A stretch of 8,084 bases of DNA from JAAYJR01 sp964495655 (GCA_964495655.1 CAZBWK010000137.1:1-8084), one strand, 5' to 3'. Positions 1-6,621 are shown, numbered from the stretch's first letter. Numbers and translations: made by a program. Notes: generated by a model not told the origin, from the sequence alone.

Positions 1-96
1 GGGCCAGTCTTTGTCACTGGCGTTTTGACTGGTACATGTGGTCAATATTATTGCCATTGATACCGGGAATAGTATTAATAAAAGTTTTTTCATCAT
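1..96 (-). CDS. N-terminus of a lipoprotein (partial, runs off left edge)
   Basis: A minus-strand reading frame starts at tandem ATGs (96-94 and 93-91) and stays open to position 1, giving 32 residues. It begins MMKKLLLILF, followed by a hydrophobic stretch and a lipobox-like LTTC with the Cys at residue 21. This is a type II (lipoprotein) signal peptide, although Thr at -1 is less usual than Gly, Ala or Ser. The mature start is a short polar linker (TSQNASDKDWP), so the protein is probably anchored in the outer membrane. The DWP ending recalls the DWPxxRG opening of secreted PQQ-type beta-propeller proteins, but three residues cannot establish a family. The gene diverges from the ceramidase-like gene at 649. 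There is no clear Shine-Dalgarno, as is common in Bacteroidota. Confidence 0.6.
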   Translation of the reverse strand, partial: MMKKLLLILFPVSMAIILTTCTSQNASDKDWP

Positions 97-377
97 TAGA
101 TAACTAAGTTAATAAGTAACAACCGTCCGACTAAATTAAATAAAAGTTAAGGTATTACCTTAAGTCTTAAGAAATATTCTTCTGTTAAAGTTTTTGTCTT
201 CAATTCTGGTTCGATTGATGAGAACTTACATTTGTGACTGTTTTTCAGTGCCTGAATTTAATGATCCTTAATCAAAATCCAGGCAAAGTATCATAATTTC
301 TGGTAAAAACCGGGTGCATCACAATCCATAATGCATGAGTAAAAATAAACCAGGATTATTACAAAAAAATGCAGTGT

Positions 378-424
378 ATACATTTGTAACAAAGCCAGTA
401 TTTACAAGGCTTGTATAAGGTGAT
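378..424 (+). repeat. 47-bp interspersed repeat, copy A
   Basis: It aligns without gaps to 6773-6819 with 40 of 47 identical bases. Identical blocks are ATACATTTGTAACAA, TATTTACAAG and TATAAGGT. Each copy contains an inverted TTGTAA/TTACAA pair, and copy A also has AAGCC/GGCTT. The outer 15-nt block includes TACATTTG, which fits the TAnnTTTG promoter box. Both copies lie in non-coding DNA, one upstream of the ceramidase-like gene and one just downstream of mnmE. It looks like a dispersed non-coding repeat family. Function is unknown. Confidence 0.6.
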
Positions 425-541
425 AATGACTTTGATAACCTTACTAATGGGTTTGAGCTAATAGTATTCCGCATGGAAATTATCAAATTACCAGTTGTTT
501 AAAATAATCTTAAAATACTCCTTATAAAATGGGAAAATCAT

Positions 542-549
542 TAGATTTG
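542..549 (+). promoter_or_regulatory. Candidate -7 box for the ceramidase-like gene
   Basis: TAGATTTG matches the Bacteroidota -7 consensus TAnnTTTG and would give a leader of about 90-95 nt before the ATG at 649. No TTG or TTTG sits 19-21 nt upstream, so the -33 element is missing. This is a weak call. Confidence 0.22.
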
Positions 550-648
550 TAGTATAATGAATTGGGAAATGAGTTTATGATATATGATACTGCTATGCAC
601 TCTGACAAATTGAATAAAACTGGTAAATAATAAATTAACAATAGCAAT

Positions 649-2115
649 ATGACTAAAATGATTAAAAGAGAAGTGAGCATAATTGTACTTCTGACGGGAA
701 TATTTTCATTATTCTTATGTGGTAGTCCCATTCAGGCAAATGATAACAATCCGCATAAACTATATGTTGGCTGGTCTGCAAAAAGTATAACTCCGGATAA
801 ACCGGTTGCATTGGCCGGACAGTTTCATACCAGGATCAGCAGGGAGATAATGGACCCTGTTACCTGTACTGCACTGGCTATAGAAACCAGGGATGGCAAC
901 CAGAGTGTGGAAACTGCAATTATGGTTTCCTGTGATCTTGCAGTTATAAGAGGAGGGCTTCAGGAGGAAGTAATTGGATTACTTAAGAAAAAACTACCCG
1001 GATTTGATACAGACAAGCTGGTGCTGAATGCTACGCATACTCACACCGGGCCGGTACTTAATGCAGGAAGGTATGACATTCCTGATGATGCTATTCAACC
1101 CGAAGAATATGTAAGATTTGCCGCAGAACAGATATCAGATGCAGCAACTGAAGCGTGGAATTCACGGAAACCCGGGGGAATGAGCTGGGGCCTCGGACAG
1201 GCTGTTGTCGGACATAACCGGCGCGCAGTATATTTCGAACCTGTACCCAGCGGATTCGGAACCGGCACCGCAGTAATGTACGGTAAAACAGACCGGGAGG
1301 ACTTTTCACATATGGAAGGCTACGAAGACCATGGTTTGGAAATGCTGTTTTTCTGGGATGAACAGAAAAAACTTACGGGTATGGTATTGAATATTTCGTG
1401 TCCTTCGCAGGAAACAGAGGGTATGTCACAGCTATCAGCCGATTTCTGGAATGAAGCAAGGATTGAACTGCATGAAAGATATGGAAAAGATGTTTATATA
1501 CTTCCCCAGGTAGCTGCAGCCGGTGATATTTCACCCCATCTGCAATGGAGAAAAGAAGCAGAAATGGAAATGCTTAAGAAAAAGGGTATTACCCGCAGAC
1601 AGGAGATTGGCCGGCGCATTGCAAATGCCGTGGATGAGGTTTTTCCCTATGTTCAGAAGGATATTAAAAATGAAATAGTCTTCAATCATTTATATGAAGA
1701 GGTCTCCCTGCCGGTTAGAAAAGTGACCGGAGAGGAGTATGAACAGGCAGAGAAGCTCGCACAAGAACAACCGGACAGAGCATCCTGGCACAGAGGAATT
1801 ATTGACAGGTATAATAAACAGGATGCAAATCCATACTACCCTGTTAAAGTAAATGTTATGAGACTTGGTGATGTTGCTGTTGCAACTAACCCTTTTGAGC
1901 TTTTTCTGGATTATGGACTTAGAATGAAAACAAGAAGTAAAGCAGTATTGACATTTGTTGTGCAACTGGCTAACGGTGGAGGAACATATCTGCCTACAGC
2001 CAAAGCCGAAGCCGGAGGGGGATATTCTGCAATTGTCCAGAGCAATTCGGTTGGCTCGGAAGGCGGACAGGTACTGGTTAATAAGACAGTGGACCTTATT
2101 AATTCAAACTGGTAG
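649..2115 (+). CDS. Secreted neutral/alkaline ceramidase-like hydrolase
   Basis: The 488-residue protein has the features of the neutral/alkaline non-lysosomal ceramidase N-terminal domain family, zinc enzymes that hydrolyse amide bonds in ceramides. Residues 5-30 form a signal peptide (IKREV, a hydrophobic core, then IQA-ND as probable signal peptidase I site). A VGWSAKSITPD opening follows, then NATHTHTGP with H130/H132 (zinc-binding region), VGHNRR at 187-192, GDISP at 292-296 and a conserved C-terminal block with NPFELFLDYG and GGGTYLPT. The length suits the short bacterial homologues, which lack the long C-terminal domain of classical neutral ceramidases, so the true substrate is uncertain. 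Two start codons are possible, 649 and 658; either leaves the signal peptide intact. There is no good Shine-Dalgarno. The gene is intact and ends 8 bp before a convergent minus-strand frame. Confidence 0.88.
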   Translation: MTKMIKREVSIIVLLTGIFSLFLCGSPIQANDNNPHKLYVGWSAKSITPDKPVALAGQFHTRISREIMDPVTCTALAIETRDGNQSVETAIMVSCDLAVIRGGLQEEVIGLLKKKLPGFDTDKLVLNATHTHTGPVLNAGRYDIPDDAIQPEEYVRFAAEQISDAATEAWNSRKPGGMSWGLGQAVVGHNRRAVYFEPVPSGFGTGTAVMYGKTDREDFSHMEGYEDHGLEMLFFWDEQKKLTGMVLNISCPSQETEGMSQLSADFWNEARIELHERYGKDVYILPQVAAAGDISPHLQWRKEAEMEMLKKKGITRRQEIGRRIANAVDEVFPYVQKDIKNEIVFNHLYEEVSLPVRKVTGEEYEQAEKLAQEQPDRASWHRGIIDRYNKQDANPYYPVKVNVMRLGDVAVATNPFELFLDYGLRMKTRSKAVLTFVVQLANGGGTYLPTAKAEAGGGYSAIVQSNSVGSEGGQVLVNKTVDLINSNW

Positions 2116-2123
2116 GCGTAATT

Positions 2124-2294
2124 TTATATTACCTGAGGTGTTTTCTTAAATTTGTTTTCCTTAATTTTACGTTCCTGACCGGGAACCTGAGCTGAATGGT
2201 CATCTGCAATAATTATATCGTTGCCTTCGGTTGATTGTGTGTATTGCTGATAATAAAAATCCTTTCTGATTTCGGCTTTCACCAAACCATTTTT
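2124..2294 (-). pseudogene. Unidentified coding-like remnant
   Basis: This minus-strand patch of about 56 codons begins around CKNGLVKAEIRKDFYY, contains a polar middle (STEGNDIIIADD) and ends in a lysine-rich tail before TAA at 2124-2126. Its composition looks like protein, but I do not recognise the family. It follows the Argonaute MID remnant in a different frame, after a TAG at 2299-2301. It might be further decayed Argonaute sequence (PIWI region), a piece of another lost gene, or chance. The PIWI-lobe landmarks I would expect are not visible. Confidence 0.25.
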
Positions 2295-2298
2295 ACAA

Positions 2299-2841
2299 CT
2301 ATTCTTCAGACATGCGTTTACGGTTAACCAACTGTACTGACTGTGACATTGCGACTGCAATATTTGGCAAACTAAATACCCAACCATCGCCCTGGGCATT
2401 CATTTTTTCGGGGTCGATGGCCTGCGAAGTGATTCTTCGCTTTAACAACAACTCTTATACTTTGTAGTATATCTCCCTGTTCTGCGGATTGTTGTCAAAT
2501 TTGCTGTAGGGTGTTTCATAAATGCCAATGTATTTTATGTCGGGATTTTGCGTGTTTCCTGAAAATCATTTTTATGAAAAATATAAAACAGGTGCACTGT
2601 TTTATCAGGTTTTGGTTTTCCTCCGAGAAGTTTACTTCAAGCGGAGTAAAACCTTCGTTATCGCCGGTGAAGGTGGTATAAATAAAATCAGTGCCGTTGT
2701 TGAACTAACCGGGGAATATCGAATCTATCTCCTTTGGGAAAAGTGTTTTATGGATTTTGTGACTTTTTCCAATGTCATCTTTTGAAAAGTAAAACGTTTT
2801 GTTTTCCGAAGGAAATTCGAACGTTAAGGTGTTGAAGTACA
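2299..2841 (-). pseudogene. Degenerate long prokaryotic Argonaute (N and MID patches)
   Basis: Two patches resemble long pAgo proteins. The first (2841-2597) opens with FNTLTFEFPSENKTFYFS, continues KIHKTLFPKEIDSIFPG, has an in-frame TAG (2705-2707), then reads on in the same frame with NGTDFIYTTF and GFTPLEVNF. This matches the style of a Bacteroidota pAgo N-domain. The second starts near 2612 in another frame (HLFYIFHKND), shifts frame again and reads DIKYIGIYETPYSKFDNN, REIYYKV, TAA, ELLLKRRITSQAID, FSLPNIAVAM down to TAG at 2299-2301. That is the MID-domain pattern: a YYK helix, SQ about 12 residues later, then LPNIAVA. The TAA (2455-2457) falls where MID's conserved lysine is expected. 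Several hundred codons are missing between patches and no PIWI domain follows, so the gene is dead. Family assignment rests on recalled motif patterns. Confidence 0.55.
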
Positions 2842-3115
2842 GCTTCTGGTAAAAGGCAGAGCAATCCTGCTCCGACAGGTTGGGGTTTGTTGCCCGAATC
2901 ATCAATATTTCCATTAAATCTTCTTCCGTGATATTGTCAACGCTTAATTGACCTGTTTCGATGTAGGGGAACAGAGCTTCTTTCTGCTCTTCAAAAAGTT
3001 CGTCGAGAATGATAGCGGTGGTATGAAACTCAAATTTGAGCTGAAAGAAGTAGGGCAGGATTTTTATGTCCACCAGGTCGATTAATATGTTTGCATCGTT
3101 GACAATTATTTTCAC
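2705..3115 (-). pseudogene. Truncated PIN-domain protein fused to Argonaute remnant
   Basis: The 136-codon frame starts at GTG (3115-3113), which overlaps the TGA stop of the upstream HTH-ImmA gene as GTGA, so translation is probably coupled. Residues 1-91 look like a PIN-fold nuclease: MKIIVNDANILIDL with D7, TTAIILDEL with E39, and SEQDCSAFYQK with D84 are three of the expected acidic metal ligands. The usual next element, a TxD strand carrying the last acid and followed by a basic helix, is absent. From about residue 92 (near 2841) the sequence changes to the Argonaute-like N-domain and ends at TAG. PIN proteins of this type usually run to about 150-170 residues. I infer a deletion that removed the PIN 3' end and joined it to the neighbouring gene. 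The product is probably not an active nuclease. Confidence 0.6.
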
Positions 3116-4158
3116 AAGGCAACAAACTCTTTGCGAAATTGGGCTAATTTCTGGTTCGACAAATTGGCGGCCTTGCTGAGCGAAATGATTTCTTCGGCAG
3201 CAGCCCGGTATATTAGCTGTTTGAAACGGAACGGCTGTTCGCTTCCCTGATAATTGCCCAGACCTTCCTCGGTGCGGTTGCGGCTAATCCATTTCCGGAA
3301 TGCAATAAACGGTGACTGTTTGATTACACCCAAATCTTTTGCCCTGGCCATGATGGCCTGTATGGAAATGCCGTAGGTTTCTTTCACAACAATGAGTTCA
3401 GGTATTGAAAAATGCGAACGGATAGTTCCAATCTCTGATTTAAACGTTGGTTCAGGCATCAGCATGGCACCGGCAAACTGAAAGTAGAACCTTTCTTTTT
3501 CCTTCTCCGAAATGGTTTCATCGAGCTTCAGGATTAAATGACCCAGTTCGTGCAGGGCGGTTAGCCGCTTGCGTTCCATCTTGTAATTTTTGTTGATGAC
3601 GATGATTGGAATTTTGCCGTCGGCCCATCCCGAAAAACCATCGAACTCATCGGGGGCATCCACTTCAATTACTTTTATTTCGTTGTCTTCCAGCATGTCG
3701 ATGACATTTGGAAGTGCATTTAATCCTAAATTCCATTCAGCGCGAACCTTTAGGGCTGCTTTGTCGATGTCCTTTATGGTGGCAATTGGCAAGTCGTTTA
3801 CCGGATTGGCAAAAGCAGAAGTAATGTTCAGGAATTGTTCTACTTCGATGTAACGCTCCACAAAATCGGTGACAGTTTGTTTTATGGCGTTTACCGCCTT
3901 CACGGACAACTTTTGTTTTTTACGAAACTCCACCTTTTCGATTTCGACGGTGAACGGCCGGAAAAAATAATCGGGTTTTACGTTTAGGGCTTTTGACAAG
4001 GCAAGCAGGACGGTACTATCGGCCATCATTTCGCCTTTCTCGTATTTGGAGATAGCATTTTTAGACACGGTATTCTCCATTTTCTCAACCAACTGGTCTT
4101 GAGAAAGGGATGCCAGAACGCGGGCGCTTTTAAGCCTTTTGCTAAAAATCTCCTTCAT
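3112..4158 (-). CDS. HTH (XRE)-ImmA/IrrE metalloprotease-type regulator
   Basis: The 348-residue protein joins an N-terminal XRE-type helix-turn-helix (residues about 5-68: RLKSARVLASLSQDQL, ISKYEKGE, LSKALNV) to a COG2856-type ImmA/IrrE zinc-protease domain with HELGH at 203-207 and the following FAGAMLMPE block at 228-236. Family members bind DNA, and some cleave or inactivate repressors or antitoxins on a signal; here it is presumably the regulator of the coupled PIN gene. I chose the ATG at 4158 over an upstream in-frame ATG at 4221 because the HTH begins there, and because a perfect -7 box (4191-4198) lies between them, so the upstream codon would not be transcribed. All expected parts are present, making this the only complete gene of the 2.1-6.85 kb decayed region. 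Autoregulation is likely, given the inverted repeat over its promoter. Confidence 0.85.
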   Translation of the reverse strand: MKEIFSKRLKSARVLASLSQDQLVEKMENTVSKNAISKYEKGEMMADSTVLLALSKALNVKPDYFFRPFTVEIEKVEFRKKQKLSVKAVNAIKQTVTDFVERYIEVEQFLNITSAFANPVNDLPIATIKDIDKAALKVRAEWNLGLNALPNVIDMLEDNEIKVIEVDAPDEFDGFSGWADGKIPIIVINKNYKMERKRLTALHELGHLILKLDETISEKEKERFYFQFAGAMLMPEPTFKSEIGTIRSHFSIPELIVVKETYGISIQAIMARAKDLGVIKQSPFIAFRKWISRNRTEEGLGNYQGSEQPFRFKQLIYRAAAEEIISLSKAANLSNQKLAQFRKEFVAL

Positions 4159-4174
4159 GGTAATACTTTCTTTT

Positions 4175-4212
4175 GGTTTACATTTCAATGCAAATATATG
4201 AATTTGTAAACC
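4175..4212 (-). promoter_or_regulatory. Candidate operator: inverted repeat over the HTH-ImmA promoter
   Basis: Perfect 8-bp inverted arms, GGTTTACA (4175-4182) and TGTAAACC (4205-4212), are separated by 22 bp and bracket the -7 box. A related half-site, TATAAACC, lies at 4238-4245, exactly 33 bp from the second arm (about three helical turns), and runs into an AACCGGTT palindrome at 4242-4249. The position suits repression by the HTH protein encoded immediately downstream. The binding protein is inferred. Confidence 0.5.
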
Positions 4213-4222
4213 GAAAAGCAAA
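4191..4222 (-). promoter_or_regulatory. Bacteroidota-type promoter of the HTH-ImmA gene
   Basis: On the minus strand TTTG (4222-4219) is followed after 20 nt by TATATTTG (4198-4191), a perfect match to the Bacteroidota pattern of a -33 TTG element and a -7 TAnnTTTG box. Transcription would start near 4185, about 27 nt before the ATG at 4158. The leader is A-rich with AAAGAAAG rather than a strong Shine-Dalgarno. Confidence 0.65.
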
Positions 4223-4236
4223 TGTATTTGTGACTT

Positions 4237-4557
4237 TTATAAACCGGTTCCTAAACTAAAATTGGCTTGTACTTTGTTTTGTTTAACAAACGAAAAACGC
4301 CAGTCGGCACCGTGGTCGGAGTTGGAATAAAAGGCTACCAGTGCATAATCTTTTTCAAAGCTATCGAGGTGGCTTATCACGAAGTTTCGCAATGCTGTGC
4401 GTGTTTTATCAAGTTTGGTTTGGTCTTTTACCTCAACAATCAATACATCTAAGGCATCGCCATTGGGGTCGGTATATTTCCCGATGCGTTTGTATTGACG
4501 GATGTGGTTTTTGTAGGCATCTTTAATGAGGTTGCCGCGATATTCGTTGTAAATTCC
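4237..4557 (-). pseudogene. N-terminal fragment of a type IIG-like restriction-modification enzyme
   Basis: One minus-strand frame is open from 4557 to TAA at 4239-4237 (106 residues) and reads IYNEYRGNLIKDAY, QYKRIGKYTDPNG, LDVLIVEV, TRTALRNFVISHLD, ALVAFYSNSD and DWRFSFVKQ. This strongly recalls the start of the very large (about 1000+ residues) Eco57I/type IIG-like methyltransferase-nuclease proteins, where the DWRFS motif lies in the N-terminal region. The rest (methylase motifs, target recognition domain) is absent: after VKQ the frame reads an unrelated tail and stops just upstream of the HTH-ImmA promoter. The 5' end lacks a start codon because it is fused out of frame to the excisionase-like fragment. 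It is a deletion remnant, not a functional enzyme. Confidence 0.6.
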
Positions 4558-4604
4558 TTACCGCAAAGCTCGCATATCTTCTGGATTTTAATTGTGCTAC
4601 TCAT
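4546..4604 (-). pseudogene. 5' end of an excisionase-like DNA-binding protein
   Basis: From ATG 4604 the frame reads MSSTIKIQKICELCGKEFTT, with a CxxC pair. This is the typical opening of small HTH/excisionase-type proteins carried beside tyrosine integrases in Bacteroidota integrative elements; those normally continue with a second cysteine pair and a helix-turn-helix. Here similarity stops after about 19 codons, near 4548, where the sequence becomes the restriction-modification remnant in another frame. The open frame continues to 4449 but codes nothing recognisable. It marks a former integration module next to the outer copy of the mnmE attachment sequence. The assignment is based on recalled N-terminal pattern only. 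Confidence 0.45.
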
Positions 4605-4612
4605 GCCTATTT

Positions 4613-4648
4613 CTGTCATTAAGTGACTGTGACTGTCAATTACTGTCA
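4613..4648. repeat. Clustered CTGTCA / TGACTG motifs
   Basis: CTGTCA occurs at 4613-4618, 4633-4638 and 4643-4648. TGACTG occurs at 4624-4629 and, inside the small palindrome TGAC-T-GTCA, at 4630-4635. The cluster sits directly upstream of the excisionase-like start at 4604, a likely place for a regulator or recombination accessory protein to bind. Function is inferred from position only. Confidence 0.35.
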
Positions 4649-4672
4649 TAAGCTGCCATTATTTTGCCAATC

Positions 4673-4710
4673 TTGTTGCCGGGCAACAAATTTGGGTTTC
4701 TGGGCAACAA
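4673..4710. repeat. GGCAACAA palindrome plus direct repeat
   Basis: TTGTTGCC (4673-4680) and GGCAACAA (4682-4689) form a perfect 8-bp inverted repeat with a one-base centre. GGGCAACAA recurs at 4702-4710, exactly 21 bp after its first copy (4681-4689), about two helical turns. Three half-sites on one DNA face, 80-130 bp from the attachment repeat, would suit arm-type integrase/excisionase sites or an operator. Confidence 0.45.
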
Positions 4711-4787
4711 CTGTACAACAAAAATAGGAAAATAAAAAAGTGTAAAGTGTAGTAAATGAAGGGTAATAACAAATAAAAGAAAAGTAT

Positions 4788-4805
4788 TTACTTTCCGATA
4801 CAGAA
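4788..4805 (-). repeat. Outer copy of the mnmE 3'-end attachment sequence
   Basis: On the minus strand this reads TTCTGTATCGGAAAGTAA, identical over 18 of 18 bases to the last 18 bp of mnmE at 6852-6869. The bases on either side differ, so the match is exactly 18 bp. It is in non-coding DNA. An exact copy of a known integration target in the same orientation indicates an att site (attL or attR type). Confidence 0.8.
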
Positions 4806-4971
4806 TGTATTGTTTCTATGTAATTAACACATTATCAGATTTCTAGGTAGGGTTGGAAATTATTTAGCCTGATAAACTCTATTTTATTTGTTTGTTTACA
4901 CGATGTGAAAATAACGTAAAATGCTATTAATTAGATGTTAATGCTGTTTTGTTTATGGTTTTATTTTTTGT

Positions 4972-6618
4972 TTATTTTTTTTTGGACAAGTCATAAGTCC
5001 TGTTTCTTTTAGCTCCTTCGGTTATTAAATCAACATTATCAACCATTCTGTAAACAGCTTTTTGTATATCTGATTTAGAAATTTCTTTCAATCGTTCCTG
5101 AATTTCAGATAATTTACTTTTGCCGTTGTATTTCAAATCTTCAATAATTAATGCTTCAATTTTATATGGCTCTATAGTCTTTAACGATGGCGTAATGTCC
5201 AATTTTGCCTGGGCAAACAATGCCGGATTTAACAGGTATTCCGTTCCTTTTTTTATGCCCTGGCTAACCAGAATCCCTTTATCGATTAATGAGCCTATCC
5301 AGGAACGCATCTTATCTTCCTGGTTCAACTGTAATTTTCCGGAAAGCTGAGTAGAAAGTATTTTTTTCTCGGTAGCAACTATTCCAAGCGTGATATATTC
5401 TTTTTGTGTTAACCGGAAATGTTTATCGATGTAATCCAGTATTGAAATCACATCAGGATTAACCGAACCGGCATAGACAGTTACAGCAACCTTGGTATAT
5501 TCATTTTCTATTTCGGGGAGTGGTTTGGCATCGCGGCTGAGTTTTTCAAAAACCAGGTCGTAGCCAGAACCTTCACCTTCCATTAATTTTAAGTGGCTTA
5601 GCAGTTGAATTAAATGTGGGTTTCTTCTGTGTCTTTCGTGTAAAATATTATTTTTTGTTATACCAAGCGGGAATCCACCCGGACTGGTTATGGTCATCCT
5701 GTCGTGAAAGACCTCGATAAAAATATCGCCTGAAATGGTATATTTTTTATGGGCGATGGCATTAATCAACAATTCTCTGATAACTTCGGGTGCATATTGG
5801 CGGATTGTTTTACGAAAAAGCCCATCGGGGAGCTCGGTACTATAAGTCAATTCAACAGCTTCCTTTTCAATCTCCAATAGCAGTTCCATGGGATTGTGTA
5901 AATGAAAATGCCATTCCTTTTTCCTGATTTTCTCCTCTTTCTCATTATAGACAATATATTGAACTGTAATAGGATAACTCAGTCCAGCCCTTTGTTGTGG
6001 TTTTCCAAGCCACAAGACTCCAAGATTAGTCAAATAACCTTCGTCTGAAAGTAACTGATAATATTCAAGTATTTCTTCTACGCTTTTGCTTTTTAAAAAA
6101 TCGGAAACTTTATCAGAGGCTTTTAAATTGGCAACAAGTGAAGTTATTTTATCCTGCTCTGCTTGATTAAGCGTAATTCTTCGTGCAGTGATAAGCTCCC
6201 ACTGGAACGCTGTTTTTTCTGCTGCCAGGTCGGTTAGTTCTTCGTTGCCAACAGGGAAACAGTTATCGGAGATTCGAATAAAAACCTTGCCGGATGAAGT
6301 GGTTGCAATGGTACGTGTTGAAGGTAAAATGCGTAAAATGAAATATTCTCCACCGTTATCATGTGTAATTATTTCGGGGTTAACAATTCCGACTCCGTCA
6401 GTCAGTCCACGGAGCTTTTTTACAACATCGTTTACAACTGTTTGGTCTATCTTCTGACTGACCGGGGGAGTGCCCTCTTTGTCTTCAAAACCGATAATAA
6501 TTTCACCTCCCTGTGCATTGGCAAAGCAAACACAGGTTTCGGCCAGACTTTTTAAATCGGCTGTTTTACCTGTTACTTTGCGTAAACTTTTGTAATCTTT
6601 ATTTTAATCTTCGACCAT
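4972..6618 (-). pseudogene. AlbA-2 / HATPase ATP-binding protein with stop at codon 5
   Basis: From ATG 6618 (a second ATG at 6621 precedes it, after AGGA) the frame reads MVED, TAA, NKDYKSLRKVTGKTADLKSLA and then stays open for over 540 codons. Domains, numbering from 6618: a Schlafen-type AlbA_2 domain at about 6-130 with CVCFANAQGGEIIIGFED; a GHKL/HATPase_c_4 region at about 280-365 with ELLINAIAHKKY (N-box Asn near 286), SPGGFP and GEGSGYD; then winged-helix-like C-terminal segments ending near KRNRTYDL. This is the COG2865 (RecG-related, putative regulator) architecture at full length. Homologues as I recall them start with a Gln-Asn in place of stop-Asn, so CAA or CAG to TAA is likely. 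No ATG lies between codon 5 and the second half of the protein, so a full-length product needs readthrough or a rare start. The frame is otherwise undamaged, suggesting recent inactivation. Confidence 0.75.
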
Positions 6619-6621
6619 CAT

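Larger units (their letters stand above)
97..648. other. Gene-free divergent intergenic region
   Basis: This AT-rich stretch separates the divergent lipoprotein and ceramidase-like genes. No credible coding frame is seen: the minus-strand frame at 522-731 is an antisense overlap of the ceramidase signal peptide. It holds one copy of a 47-bp interspersed repeat (378-424) and a few matches to the Bacteroidota -7 box TAnnTTTG, of which the one at 542-549 is best placed for the ceramidase-like gene. No terminator hairpin or RNA gene was recognised. Confidence 0.5.
4605..4971. other. Gene-free region with clustered short repeats and attachment site
   Basis: No gene is supported here. Reading leftwards it lies upstream of the excisionase-like start. 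It contains ACTGTCA-type repeats (4613-4648), GGCAACAA repeats (4673-4710), the 18-bp copy of the mnmE 3' end (4788-4805) and then a very AT-rich stretch to the stop of the AlbA/HATPase gene. No terminator hairpin was recognised. Confidence 0.45.

Noticed and set aside
227..234. TACATTTG as a promoter for the ceramidase-like gene
   Set aside because: It fits TAnnTTTG but has no -33 element and lies over 400 nt from the gene; such 6-base matches are expected by chance in AT-rich DNA.
522..731. Minus-strand 69-codon frame with a hydrophobic stretch
   Set aside because: It is the antisense of the ceramidase signal peptide; the hydrophobicity is a by-product.
1955..2149. Plus-strand frame overlapping the end of the ceramidase-like gene
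   Set aside because: It is an alternative frame within a well-supported gene with no protein family signal.
2522..2785. Plus-strand frame of 87 codons
   Set aside because: It lies antisense to the Argonaute remnant patches, which carry the recognisable protein signal.
2116..2840. An insertion sequence or transposon remnant
   Set aside because: No transposase motifs, terminal inverted repeats or target-site duplication were found; the Argonaute reading explains more of the sequence.
4159..4221. A longer HTH-ImmA protein starting at 4221
   Set aside because: The extra 21 residues do not fit the HTH family start, and the perfect -7 box lies inside them.
4613..4710. A CRISPR array
   Set aside because: The repeats are 6-9 bp with unequal spacing and there are no spacer-length units.
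4972..6033. A shorter AlbA/HATPase gene starting at 6033
   Set aside because: The codon at 6033 is TTG inside the sequence GYLTNLGVLWLG; the frame and family similarity continue upstream to 6618, so this is an internal position.
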